13,821 nt of DNA from Kiritimatiellales bacterium. Its GTDB lineage: Bacteria; Verrucomicrobiota; Kiritimatiellia; Kiritimatiellales; Tichowtungiaceae. The stretch lies in assembly GCA_041656295.1 (NCBI GenBank), contig JBBADV010000032.1, positions 1 to 13,821 on the forward strand. Direction: 5' to 3'. Under the pieces are notes generated by a model. The model was not told the DNA's origin. It saw only the letters and a program-made list of their open reading frames with translations, and searched no databases. Both the position numbers and the translations under genes were made by a program. Shown piece after piece: positions 1-6,700 of the stretch (its first letter is position 1; each line of letters starts with the position of its first letter).

Positions 1-2
1 TT

Positions 3-701
3 GGCAATAACGCCGTCATCCATCCCGGACTATTTACCATTTCTCAACTGATCCTGCAGAAAGCGGCAGACACCACTTTCGGAAAAGCCGGCGCCGAATG
101 GTACCGCCGGAATGAGGATTTTACGAGGCAATTTAAAGAAAACATCAACATTTTTGCGGCGTTCAAAAATCACGAGCAGACCAAGAAGATTGTGGGACTG
201 CTCACCCGCGAAGATGGCTCCCTGCGCGGCTACCAGGAGTTTGAAGAGCTGGCGCTCAAAATCTCCGAAAAATACAACGTGGCGCATCTCCAGACCGAAT
301 ACAACACCGCGGTGCGCAGCGCGCGCATGGCGGTTAACTGGAAGAAATTTCAGGAATCAAAACACCTCTATCCCAACCTCGAATACACCCCCAGCCGGTC
401 GGCGCATCCGCGCGATTCGCACAAAAAGCTCTGGGGAAAAGTGTTTGCAATGGATGATCCCATTTGGGAAAAAATCATGCCGCCCTCCGAGTGGAATTGT
501 ATGTGCGGCATCCGGCAGACCGATGAGCCGGTGAGCGAAATCCCGGCGGATTTCGAGTGGCCGGTGGTTGATCCGGCATTGGCGATAAATCCGGGCGAAA
601 CTGCAAGTTTCGTAAAGCTGGAAGAAACGGGCTACTATCAGTCCGCCGATCCGGCAGACAAGGCAACCATTTTAATTTTTGCACAAAATCAAAAAAAATG
701 A
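3..701 (+). CDS. MuF-like phage head morphogenesis protein (partial, 5' end outside window)
   Basis: The frame is open from the first complete codon at position 3 to the TGA at 699-701, giving the C-terminal 232 residues; the true start lies upstream. The C-terminal part has the hallmarks of the Mu gpF / SPP1 gp7 minor head protein family: a helical stretch with Tyr-Asn-Thr-Ala-(x)2-Ser-Ala (visible residues 100-107), then a Tyr-Thr-Pro segment, an Arg-(x)2-His pair (137-140), an Asp-Asp-Pro-Ile-Trp segment (151-155) and a Trp-Asn-Cys-Met-Cys motif (164-168). In Mu-like phages this protein binds the portal and helps build the prohead. Its stop overlaps the start of the next gene (ATGA), which points to translational coupling in a structural operon. 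A GTG at 192 is in frame but is not needed as a start because conserved-looking sequence continues upstream. Confidence 0.88.
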   Translation, partial: GNNAVIHPGLFTISQLILQKAADTTFGKAGAEWYRRNEDFTRQFKENINIFAAFKNHEQTKKIVGLLTREDGSLRGYQEFEELALKISEKYNVAHLQTEYNTAVRSARMAVNWKKFQESKHLYPNLEYTPSRSAHPRDSHKKLWGKVFAMDDPIWEKIMPPSEWNCMCGIRQTDEPVSEIPADFEWPVVDPALAINPGETASFVKLEETGYYQSADPADKATILIFAQNQKK

Positions 702-1168
702 CATTGGACGAACTTTCAGATTATTTCGACCAGCTGGCCAACGAGATTGGGGAAGCGATGCAAAAAGACATCCCCATCATTGTGGGGGTGGAGGCGGTGA
801 ATTTTTTCAAGCAGGGGTTTGAGGATGAGGGGTTCACCGACAAATCGTTTGAACGCTGGGCGGAGGTGAAGCGGCGCATGGGCCAGGGAAAAGGGGCGGA
901 TGCGGTGCGTAAAATCCTCACCGGGCGCACCGGAAATCTGAAAGATAGCATTGATTATGACGTGGAGCCGTGGAAGGTGATCGTTTATGCCAACCCGCAA
1001 AACGTAGGCGCGGGCGAGAATTACGCCGCAACCCACAACTTTGGCGGCGTGGTGAATGGCGTATTCGTGCCGCAACGGCAGTTCATCGGTCATTCCGAAC
1101 AACTGAATGATAAAATAAAGGAGAAAATTGAAAATTATTTGAATCAAAAAATTTCGCAACATGAATAA
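698..1168 (+). CDS. Phage virion morphogenesis protein (Mu gpG-like)
   Basis: A 156-residue protein starting at the ATG that overlaps the upstream stop. The middle and C-terminal parts show the pattern I associate with the phage virion morphogenesis / tail completion family (Mu gpG, P2 gpS type). Visible pieces are Phe-Glu-Arg-Trp near residue 51, the segment ILTGRTGNLKDSI near 72-84, an Asn-Pro and Gly-Glu-Asn-Tyr-Ala-Ala segment near 100-111, and the closing Pro-Gln-Arg-Gln-Phe-Ile-Gly near 125-131. Length is normal for the family. The product is expected in the neck or head-tail joining stage. Position directly after the MuF-like gene matches Mu order (F then G). It overlaps the next gene by 8 bases. 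Family assignment is from remembered motifs, not from a search. Confidence 0.75.
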   Translation: MTLDELSDYFDQLANEIGEAMQKDIPIIVGVEAVNFFKQGFEDEGFTDKSFERWAEVKRRMGQGKGADAVRKILTGRTGNLKDSIDYDVEPWKVIVYANPQNVGAGENYAATHNFGGVVNGVFVPQRQFIGHSEQLNDKIKEKIENYLNQKISQHE

Positions 1169-1595
1169 AGAGGTTATTTCACAAATATTCGCCCGGCTGG
1201 AAGCGGAGGCGGAAAGCTTGAATTGGATAGATATCGACACCGGCCAGCTTGACCTGCTGAACCAGCGCCCCCCGGTGGCATTCCCCGCTTGCCTGGTGGA
1301 CATCTCCTATCCGCAATGCGAAGAGGTGGGCGGCGGCGCGCAGATTGTTACCGCAAATGTTGCGCTGCGCCTGGCATTCGATTTCACCGGCGCAACGAAC
1401 CTCCACTCGCCGGTGCGCGAAACCTCGCTGGCTTTTCTGGAGGTGCTTGAACAGGTGCATGAAGCGTTGCAGGGCTGGAGTTCGGACGCGCTCAGCATCT
1501 TCTCGCGCCTGAGCGCGGCGCCTGAGCGCCGCCGCGACGGACTGAAAGTTTACCGGGTGCTCTACCAGACCACCTTCCAGGAGACCACCGGCTGA
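1161..1595 (+). CDS. Unknown phage structural protein, possibly neck or tail terminator
   Basis: A 144-residue soluble protein with no signal peptide or membrane segment. I do not recognise a specific motif. It overlaps the end of the gpG-like gene, so it belongs to the same structural operon. Its size, its mixed alpha/beta composition and its place just after the head-tail joining genes would fit a tail-terminator-like protein (the role of Mu gp37), but that is inference from position only. Codon use and G+C content match the two upstream genes. The stop codon lies in the loop of a short hairpin followed by T residues, so the operon appears to end here. Confidence 0.7.
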   Translation: MNKEVISQIFARLEAEAESLNWIDIDTGQLDLLNQRPPVAFPACLVDISYPQCEEVGGGAQIVTANVALRLAFDFTGATNLHSPVRETSLAFLEVLEQVHEALQGWSSDALSIFSRLSAAPERRRDGLKVYRVLYQTTFQETTG

Positions 1596-1610
1596 ATCCC
1601 TGCCGGTTTT
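1587..1610 (+). terminator. Hairpin terminator closing the structural operon
   Basis: A 6-bp G/C-rich stem, ACCGGC at 1587-1592 and GCCGGT at 1602-1607, has a 9-base loop that contains the stop codon of the preceding gene. It runs into TTTT (1607-1610). The stem is short, so termination may be partial. Confidence 0.5.
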
Positions 1611-1680
1611 CACATTATAAATATTTTCTATCTCTCATAAAAATCCGTTATTAAAATAATGGAAAATAGTTGTTGTTTTG

Positions 1681-1712
1681 TTTGGAAATACATCATATTT
1701 GATTTATCTTTA
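1681..1712 (+). promoter_or_regulatory. Bacteroidota-type promoter
   Basis: TTTG at 1681-1684, a 20-base spacer, then TATCTTTA at 1705-1712. This matches the Bacteroidota consensus TTTG / TAnnTTTG at all but the last base. It lies about 43 bases before the ATG at 1755 in an A/T-rich gap, so it probably drives 1755-2908 separately from the structural operon. Confidence 0.65.
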
Positions 1713-1754
1713 CAGTATCAAAACAACAGTTATTAATATTTAAAAATTAGAGAC

Positions 1755-2036
1755 ATGAAAAAGGTGAAGGTTTTTAGAGTAAAATACAGGTTCTGGGTTC
1801 CTGGCAACATGAACGACGGCAGTCAAGGCCGTTATGAATATGGGAATGAATTAACAACCGAAAGGTTGTTGAAAGAATTCAGCCCGGAAACTGAAATTTT
1901 GGAAAAATCAGAAGCTTCTTTTGAGGATAAAGAAGCTTACGCAAACCTGATCACAAATCTCGCAGGCACTGAATGCGATATTTGGACCCCGGAAGAGCAC
2001 TCTTGGGCACAAGAGAATGTGCCTGAAGATTATTAA
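1755..2036 (+). CDS. Small protein of unknown function
   Basis: A 93-residue protein, basic at the N terminus and strongly acidic in the C-terminal half, with no membrane segment or signal peptide. It contains several aromatic residues early on (Phe, Tyr, Trp in residues 6-15). I do not recognise a family. The ATG follows the leader TAGAGAC, the same leader that precedes the next gene. There is a good promoter upstream. Position between structural and immunity modules suggests a phage accessory (moron-like) gene, but host origin cannot be excluded. Confidence 0.65.
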   Translation: MKKVKVFRVKYRFWVPGNMNDGSQGRYEYGNELTTERLLKEFSPETEILEKSEASFEDKEAYANLITNLAGTECDIWTPEEHSWAQENVPEDY

Positions 2037-2131
2037 TCTTCCTGCCGGAGCTGCACGGCATTCCCCGATACAGCAGCTAAGTGAAAATCGGGAAAACTCA
2101 AAAAAATTTTTATCAATTAAAAAATAGAGAC

Positions 2132-2668
2132 ATGAAAACGTACACATTTTTCAAAAAGAGTAAAAGAAGCCAAATTTTCATTGAAGATGAAAATGGCAAT
2201 TTCTTCCGGTCGGCAAAGGATTACAGCGACAGCAGCATCATTCCCGTTACCGCGGAAGAGGCCGGTACCTTCCGCCGGATCACCTGGACCATCCAGGCAG
2301 AAACCATTGAAGATGCCCGCTACAAGTGGGTGGGTGAGCAGATTGCTGCCCGAAATGAGGCAAACGAAGCCAAAGCCGTGTTGGAAAACCAGCAGGCCGA
2401 AAAACGTGCCGCACTCCTTAAAATGGCAGTAATCCCTACCACCATCGAGAACCTGAGCCTGGTGCTGGAACATTTGAACACGCAGAACTGGGGCACCTGG
2501 AATCTGCCGCAGATGACTATTGGTTACTCCGCGCATCAGTACGATTGCGACGGAAAACAGATCAGTACCATCACCCTCGATCGTCCGATTGAATTTTGCG
2601 GGCGCATGGAAACCCGGTTCAAATCCGGTTCAAAAAGAGGACATCTTGAAAAGTACAACTGCATTTAG
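2132..2668 (+). CDS. Protein of unknown function
   Basis: A 178-residue protein. I chose the ATG at 2132 over an in-frame ATG at 2081 because 2132 is preceded by the same leader (TAGAGACATGAAAA, 14 bases identical) as the gene at 1755, and the extra 17 residues look like intergenic DNA. The N-terminal 40 residues are basic then polar. The middle (about residues 65-105) is rich in Ala, Glu, Gln and Lys and probably forms a long helix or coiled coil. The C-terminal third has several Trp and aromatic residues and two Cys. I do not recognise a domain. Likely co-transcribed with the neighbours from the promoter at 1681. Confidence 0.65.
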   Translation: MKTYTFFKKSKRSQIFIEDENGNFFRSAKDYSDSSIIPVTAEEAGTFRRITWTIQAETIEDARYKWVGEQIAARNEANEAKAVLENQQAEKRAALLKMAVIPTTIENLSLVLEHLNTQNWGTWNLPQMTIGYSAHQYDCDGKQISTITLDRPIEFCGRMETRFKSGSKRGHLEKYNCI

Positions 2669-2677
2669 GATCGCGCC

Positions 2678-2908
2678 ATGAAAAACACAACCATCAGCAA
2701 CGAACCGTGGAAGCGGCTCGTTGCTTCATTAGCTGAGCGCGCCCGCGAAAAGGGGATGACTCAGCAGGAGATTGCCCGGAATACCGGTTATTTTCAGCAG
2801 AATATTTCCCGGTTTTTCCAGATGACCCACGCGCCGCGGTTGGATGTTTTCCTGACAATCAGCAAAGCGATCGGCGTGCATTTTCACTCAACCGACGATC
2901 CGGCGTAA
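2678..2908 (+). CDS. Small XRE/Cro-type helix-turn-helix protein
   Basis: A 76-residue protein made almost entirely of one Cro/C1-type helix-turn-helix domain. The recognition part reads GMTQQEIARNTGYFQQNISR around residues 26-45, with the usual Gln-Gln-Glu-Ile-Ala first helix and Gln-Asn-Ile-Ser second helix. The rest (Pro-Arg-Leu-Asp-Val-Phe-Leu-Thr-Ile-Ser-Lys-Ala-Ile-Gly) matches the closing helices of the fold. It should bind DNA, probably as a dimer. It starts 9 bases after the preceding stop. It may be a second regulator beside the divergent repressor at 3112-3504; its target is unknown. Confidence 0.75.
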   Translation: MKNTTISNEPWKRLVASLAERAREKGMTQQEIARNTGYFQQNISRFFQMTHAPRLDVFLTISKAIGVHFHSTDDPA

Positions 2909-2913
2909 CTTTG
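2882..2913 (+). promoter_or_regulatory. Candidate rightward promoter without a downstream gene
   Basis: TAACTTTG at 2906-2913 fits TAnnTTTG exactly. A weaker upstream element TTTC sits at 2882-2885 with a 20-base spacer. A start near 2920 would produce a short transcript ending at the terminator at 3076-3102. It overlaps the end of the HTH gene. Function is unproved. Confidence 0.35.
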
Positions 2914-2919
2914 CAGTGA

Positions 2920-3105
2920 GTAACTTTTTTGTTACAAAAATAAATTGAAAATAAGTTGCAAATCCATTTTAATTGTTTATTTTTATCCCGGTTTCACCAT
3001 CCAGCCGCGCCGGAATTGAAACAACGTAGTTTTTAGGCGCGCACTCTTAATCGCACCATGCGGCTGGAGAAACCAAAAACCCTGCATTTTTTGCAGGGTT
3101 TTTTG
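2920..3105 (+). ncRNA. Candidate short structured transcript
   Basis: There is no convincing reading frame here, but the stretch holds several inverted repeats in a row. GTAAC at 2920-2924 pairs with GTTAC at 2931-2935. TCCAGCCGC at 3000-3008 pairs with GCGGCTGGA at 3060-3068 (9 bp). The last is the strong terminator hairpin at 3076-3102. A promoter-like element sits just upstream. Together these would make an RNA of about 185 bases. Alternatives are that this is the left end of the phage with transposase sites, or simply the 3' region of the repressor gene. Confidence 0.3.
3076..3102. terminator. Bidirectional intrinsic terminator
   Basis: A perfect 11-bp stem, AAAACCCTGCA at 3076-3086 with TGCAGGGTTTT at 3092-3102, and a loop of five T. 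It is followed by more T on the + strand and preceded by A on the other side, so it can work both ways. It would end the leftward repressor transcript (stop at 3112) and any rightward transcript from 2682-2920. Confidence 0.85.
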
Positions 3106-3111
3106 TTTCAA

Positions 3112-3504
3112 TTAGGGTTCAGCTGCCAGATTCCGGTCAGTGTAATCAATCTTTTTTTTGAGCGCTTCCAACCGCGCTTTCAAGGCGCCGTTTTCTGCGG
3201 CAAGCGCAATAAGCTGCTGATCCTTTTCGCGCATCAGCAGCGCAAAGATGTTCTCTTCGGCGGTCAGCTTTTTGGGTTTTTTCTGCTCAATTTCCCCTTC
3301 GCCGGTCAGCAGCCAGTCGGCGTTCACATTTCTGAACCGCAAAAGGATTAATTGCAACATTTCTGAGTCCGGGCGGTTGCGGTTCTTTACGATATTCGAC
3401 ATCCGGGAGGTGGAAATGCCAATCTGCTCCGCAAATTGATTTTGTCCAAATCCCAGATATTCAAAGAGTTGCCTCACGCGATGATTTATTTCATATTTTT
3501 CCAT
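3112..3504 (-). CDS. XRE-family repressor of the early region (c-repressor analogue)
   Basis: A 130-residue protein on the minus strand, divergent from the early operon. Residues about 21-42 form a Cro/C1 helix-turn-helix with QNQFAEQIGISTSRMSNIVK. This is followed by the Phe-Arg-Asn-Val-Asn-Ala-Asp-Trp-Leu-Leu-Thr-Gly-Glu-Gly-Glu segment (58-72) typical of many Bacteroidota XRE repressors. Residues 85-118 are a likely coiled coil for oligomerisation. There is no S24/LexA-type peptidase domain, so RecA-stimulated self-cleavage is not expected. I chose the ATG at 3504 rather than one at 3567, because the longer form would run through the operator/promoter repeats. Position matches Mu c, though the protein is not visibly related to Mu c. 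Confidence 0.85.
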   Translation of the reverse strand: MEKYEINHRVRQLFEYLGFGQNQFAEQIGISTSRMSNIVKNRNRPDSEMLQLILLRFRNVNADWLLTGEGEIEQKKPKKLTAEENIFALLMREKDQQLIALAAENGALKARLEALKKKIDYTDRNLAAEP

Positions 3505-3517
3505 GTTTTTTATAAAG

Positions 3518-3570
3518 AAATGTTTGCAAATTTCAACAAATGTTTGTATGTTTGTCGAAGATTTCAAACA
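3518..3570. promoter_or_regulatory. Probable operator cluster (TGTTTG repeats)
   Basis: The hexamer TGTTTG occurs at 3521-3526, 3541-3546 and 3549-3554, and inverted (CAAACA) at 3565-3570. The first two are part of a 9-base direct repeat AAATGTTTG (3518-3526, 3538-3546) spaced exactly 20 bases, about two helical turns. The cluster covers the early promoter and lies between two divergent regulator genes, which is where repressor and Ner-like sites are expected. Confidence 0.55.
3523..3554 (+). promoter_or_regulatory. Early promoter (Bacteroidota type)
   Basis: TTTG at 3523-3526, a 20-base spacer and TATGTTTG at 3547-3554, a full match to TTTG / TAnnTTTG. Transcription would start near 3560, about 25 bases before the Ner-like gene. 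This is the expected early operon promoter, equivalent in role to Mu Pe, and it overlaps the TGTTTG repeats. Confidence 0.75.
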
Positions 3571-3601
3571 AAACTACGTTAAAAAATGGATAAAAATCAA
3601 G
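3569..3601 (-). promoter_or_regulatory. Candidate leftward repressor promoter
   Basis: On the minus strand TAGTTTTG (3576-3569) fits TAnnTTTG. CTTG (3601-3598) lies 21 bases upstream as a weak distal element. Start would be near 3562, nearly coincident with the rightward start, so the two promoters would face each other. Confidence 0.35.
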
Positions 3602-3780
3602 TTTTAGAGAAAAAAAAGCACGGAGATCTCAAACAGGCGGGCTCAATCTTAGGTATTTCAGAGCAAAACGCCTACGCTGCGCTCAACCGCGTAGGCTCCA
3701 AACACCACGAAAACGTCGTGAAAACGCTGTCGCGCATCATTCGCATGCGCGAGGAGTTGAAAAAGGAAATTGCCGGTTGA
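3586..3780 (+). CDS. Small Ner-like DNA-binding regulator
   Basis: A 64-residue basic protein, the first gene of the early operon. Residues about 12-35 (Gly-Asp-Leu-Lys-Gln-Ala-Gly-Ser-Ile-Leu-Gly-Ile-Ser-Glu-Gln-Asn-Ala-Tyr) look like a helix-turn-helix, and the remainder is a helical basic tail. In Mu the same place is held by Ner, which turns down early and repressor transcription. Here the role is inferred from position and fold, not from clear sequence similarity to Ner. It starts about 25 bases after the predicted transcript start and is followed five bases later by the ATG of the transposase. Confidence 0.65.
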   Translation: MDKNQVLEKKKHGDLKQAGSILGISEQNAYAALNRVGSKHHENVVKTLSRIIRMREELKKEIAG

Positions 3781-3784
3781 AAAT

Positions 3785-5794
3785 ATGCTGTGGCTTAACA
3801 ACATACTCTGCCTGGAGGTTAACAGCGACTTGATTGCGCCGGGAATCCTGAGCCGGCACAATTACGACAAAATGGTCAGCCGCAATCAGGTGCACGTAGT
3901 GCGCCGCGGCTGCCGGAACACCACCGCGCTGGTTGCCTGGGATTCGCTGCCTGGCCGGTTCCAGCGGCAGGTGGCAGAACGGATAGGCGGCAATCCCGCC
4001 GAACTGGTAAAAAAAGACATAAAACAGAAGATTATGCCCGATTTCAAAGCGTTTGAGTTTTTTTCAAACTACAAGTACCCCGACGGCAGCGCCATTCCGG
4101 TGGAGCGCCAGGACAACATCCTGCTCTGGTCTAATAACGCCGCATTGCTCAACACGTTGCGGCAGGAGTGGGAGAGCCATGTTCGCGCACGGGCGGCGCA
4201 TGGCCGCCGTCCCATGATCACCGATTTTTTTCGCAACGCGGTGGAGCTGGTCAAAAACCCGGATGTGAAGCAGGAATTTCCGCACAACCTCCCGGAGAAT
4301 CCGCGCCGGTTGCGGGAAAAACTTGAAAATTACATACGCGACGGCTACGAAAGCCTCGTGAAAAATTACGCGGGCAATTCCAATGCCCGCAAAGTTACCT
4401 CCAACATCGAGCGCCTGATCCTGGCGTTGTATGCGATGCCCAACAAGCCATTTATGGCGACGGTTTACGAACTTTACACGCTGTTCCTGAGCGGCGACCA
4501 GGCGATCATCGACCAGGGCACCGGCGAAATTTTTGCACCGTCGGATTTTCGTCAAAAAAACGGCAAACCCATTGAGCTTTCCGAGAGCACGATTAGCAAT
4601 TATGTTAACAAACCCTCCAACCGGGTGTTGGTTGACCGGCTGCGGAACGATGCCAAATTCTTTAACGACAAACACAGCCCGCACCACCACCGCCAGGGCC
4701 CCGAATTCAGCCTTTCAAAAATCTCCATGGACGACCGCGACATTCCAAACAGCAATGTCAAAGCGTATTATGCTTATGATATCACCAGCGGCGCAATTAT
4801 CGGAAAAAGCTACACCGAAAGTCCTTCCGTGGAGTGGGTGATGAACTGCATCCGCGACATGTTTGCATACCTTGACCGCAACGGGATGCCCATCCCGCTG
4901 GAGGTGGAGGTAGAAACTTTCTTAATGAACCGGCTGAAAGACACGGTGCTCAAAGAGGGCAGCCTGTTCAAATTCATCCGTTGGTGTAATCCGGGAAATT
5001 CGCAGGAAAAATGGGCGGAGACCGGCAACCGGTTGAAAAAACTGGGCGTTGAAAAGAATTTGCAGGAGGGGATTGGCCGCTTCTATGCCAAACTGGAAGC
5101 CAATCGTCCGAAACAGGTCATGGAGTGGGACGACGAGGGGCGCCGGGTGAAAGACCGGACGCGCAGCTTCCACCAGGCGGTGGCGGATGACCTGCTGAGT
5201 ATTGAAAAATATAACAACCAGGTACCGCGCAGCCATCAGCGTTATGCTGGCAAAACACGGCTTGAAATTCTGCGCGAAAACGTGAACCCGGAGTGCATCC
5301 AGCCCAACCCGGCGCTCATTGCCAGGCAGGTGGGATTCCGCACCGAAACCAGCATCATGCGTAGCCAGTACGTTACGGTGCAATATGAAAAATATGCGCT
5401 GCCCTCCCCGGCAATCCTGGAAAAACTGCTGCCAAACAATTACAGCGTGGAGGCCTACTATCTGCCCGACCACGACGGCAACATCGAGCGCGTATTCCTT
5501 TACCAGCGCGACCGCTTTATCTGCGAGTGCGAAAAGCTGGAAAAATACAACACCGCCCGCGCCGAGCGCACCGACAGCGACCTGGATGCTTACACCAACC
5601 AGGCGAAATATGTGTCAAAATTCCGCAATATGGTAAAAGAGGGCAAAAACAAGCTGCCAAAATTGCAGGTAATTGAAAATGAACCGCTCAACGGGCACGA
5701 CCTGAACGTGGAGGTCTATCTGCCAAGAGAGGAGGACGCCCGCGATTTTGACCTCGACTACAATTTTGAAAATGACCCTTTAGAATCTTTTTAA
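3785..5794 (+). CDS. Mu-type transposase (MuA homologue), DDE/RNase H fold
   Basis: A 669-residue protein, about the length of Mu A (663). I take the ATG at 3785; a TTG at 3770, after AAGGAA, would add five residues and overlap the Ner-like gene. The N-terminal part (to about 290) is basic and helical and should bind phage ends. The catalytic core starts near 309: strand SLSKISMDD gives the first Asp at 316/317. The second-position strand reads PLEVEVE (371-377), with Glu where Asp is usual. The third acidic residue is probably Glu412 in NSQEKWAE (405-412), less likely Glu408. A beta-rich region follows (about 490-580, the MuA IIIb-like barrel), then a charged tail ending in acidic residues, where MuA contacts MuB and ClpX. 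It should catalyse strand cleavage and transfer for integration and replicative transposition. The ATPase partner follows 15 bases later. Confidence 0.88.
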   Translation: MLWLNNILCLEVNSDLIAPGILSRHNYDKMVSRNQVHVVRRGCRNTTALVAWDSLPGRFQRQVAERIGGNPAELVKKDIKQKIMPDFKAFEFFSNYKYPDGSAIPVERQDNILLWSNNAALLNTLRQEWESHVRARAAHGRRPMITDFFRNAVELVKNPDVKQEFPHNLPENPRRLREKLENYIRDGYESLVKNYAGNSNARKVTSNIERLILALYAMPNKPFMATVYELYTLFLSGDQAIIDQGTGEIFAPSDFRQKNGKPIELSESTISNYVNKPSNRVLVDRLRNDAKFFNDKHSPHHHRQGPEFSLSKISMDDRDIPNSNVKAYYAYDITSGAIIGKSYTESPSVEWVMNCIRDMFAYLDRNGMPIPLEVEVETFLMNRLKDTVLKEGSLFKFIRWCNPGNSQEKWAETGNRLKKLGVEKNLQEGIGRFYAKLEANRPKQVMEWDDEGRRVKDRTRSFHQAVADDLLSIEKYNNQVPRSHQRYAGKTRLEILRENVNPECIQPNPALIARQVGFRTETSIMRSQYVTVQYEKYALPSPAILEKLLPNNYSVEAYYLPDHDGNIERVFLYQRDRFICECEKLEKYNTARAERTDSDLDAYTNQAKYVSKFRNMVKEGKNKLPKLQVIENEPLNGHDLNVEVYLPREEDARDFDLDYNFENDPLESF

Positions 5795-5809
5795 TTAAAA
5801 TTAATTGAT

Positions 5810-6700
5810 ATGTTAACAAAAGAACAGAAACTGAAAGTCATCGCTGCCATTCATGCGCAGCAGAAAAATTTTTCCAGCCGGAAAAAACACGCCGTCGCCC
5901 TGGGCATTTCGCCCGCGCAACTCACGCGCATTCTCCGCGCCGAACCCGAAACCGAGGGCGTGATCGGCGAAGCCCGCTGGGTGAGCATCGCCCGAAAATA
6001 TGATGTGCAGTTAGTGGACGAATTCAAAATGCACACGGCAAAAACCGAGGTTTTTAAATTCGTGTGGGCGCAATTGAAGTTTGCCCAGGAAAACAGCGTA
6101 AGCGGCATCCTCTGCGACCGCGCCGACATCGGAAAAACACACACCGCAATGATGTACGCGCGCGAAAACCGGAATGTCGCGTACGTGGACTGTGGCCGGC
6201 ACAAGACCAAAACCGCTTTTATCCGCGCCATTGCGCGGGAATTCGGACTGACACACACCGGCCTCTATTCTGAAATCTTTGAGGATGTGGTCTATTACCT
6301 CAACACCACCACCGTGCGCCCGCTGATCATCCTTGACGAATTCGGAGACCTGAGCTACCCCACGTATTTGGAGTTCAAAGCCCTGTGGAATGCGACCGAC
6401 AAGCATTGCGGTTTTTACGCGATGGGCGCGGACGGGCTGGCCACCAAGCTCAACCGGAATATCGAATACAAAAAGGTGGGGTTCGCTGAAATCTTCTCCC
6501 GCCTGGGAAACAAGTACCAGCGCATCACCCCCTATCCAGAGCAGGAATTCATTCAGTTTCAGCGCAAACAGATCGCTGAAATCGGTCTGGCAAATGCCTG
6601 TCAGGATGTGCAACGACTGCATGCCAAAACAAACATGAGCCTGCGCCGCATCCCGATCATGTTGTCTTTAGAACGAAAAACCGCCCAACATGGAAATTAA
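5810..6700 (+). CDS. MuB-like transposition target-capture ATPase
   Basis: A 296-residue AAA-type ATPase next to the transposase, as in Mu (MuB is 312). The N-terminal 70 residues contain a helix-turn-helix-like segment (KKHAVALGISPAQLTRILRA, about 25-44), comparable to the N-terminal DNA-binding region of MuB. The Walker A region is CDRADIGKT (102-110): the GKT is intact, but the first Gly of GxxxxGKT is Asp103. Walker B is PLIILDEFGD (171-180) with Asp176/Glu177. A later FYAMGADGL segment (202-210) is a plausible sensor. The protein should coat target DNA, activate the transposase and give target immunity. It overlaps the next gene by 11 bases. Confidence 0.85.
   Translation: MLTKEQKLKVIAAIHAQQKNFSSRKKHAVALGISPAQLTRILRAEPETEGVIGEARWVSIARKYDVQLVDEFKMHTAKTEVFKFVWAQLKFAQENSVSGILCDRADIGKTHTAMMYARENRNVAYVDCGRHKTKTAFIRAIAREFGLTHTGLYSEIFEDVVYYLNTTTVRPLIILDEFGDLSYPTYLEFKALWNATDKHCGFYAMGADGLATKLNRNIEYKKVGFAEIFSRLGNKYQRITPYPEQEFIQFQRKQIAEIGLANACQDVQRLHAKTNMSLRRIPIMLSLERKTAQHGN

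Noticed and set aside
716..1303. 195-codon minus-strand frame
   Set aside because: It lies opposite the gpG-like gene and the start of the next structural gene, which have overlapping starts and family motifs.
2041..2075. Terminator after the gene at 1755
   Set aside because: TGCCG/CGGCA can pair, but no T-run follows, so it is unlikely to terminate transcription.
2920..3111. Left end of the phage (transposase sites, target duplication)
   Set aside because: I looked for terminal repeats and a host boundary here; repeats exist but nothing matches a recognisable transposon end, and phage structural genes lie on the other side.
3058..3351. 97-codon plus-strand frame
   Set aside because: It crosses the terminator and lies antisense to the repressor, which has a clear HTH domain.
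3505..3567. N-terminal extension of the repressor to an ATG at 3567
   Set aside because: The added residues would be encoded by the operator/promoter repeats, and the HTH protein is complete from the ATG at 3504.
3770..3784. TTG start for the transposase
   Set aside because: An ATG five codons later follows the stop of the Ner-like gene directly. The TTG does have AAGGAA in front, so it remains possible.
4064..4690. 208-codon minus-strand frame
   Set aside because: It is the antisense of the transposase N-terminal part, in a G+C-rich gene where such open frames are common.
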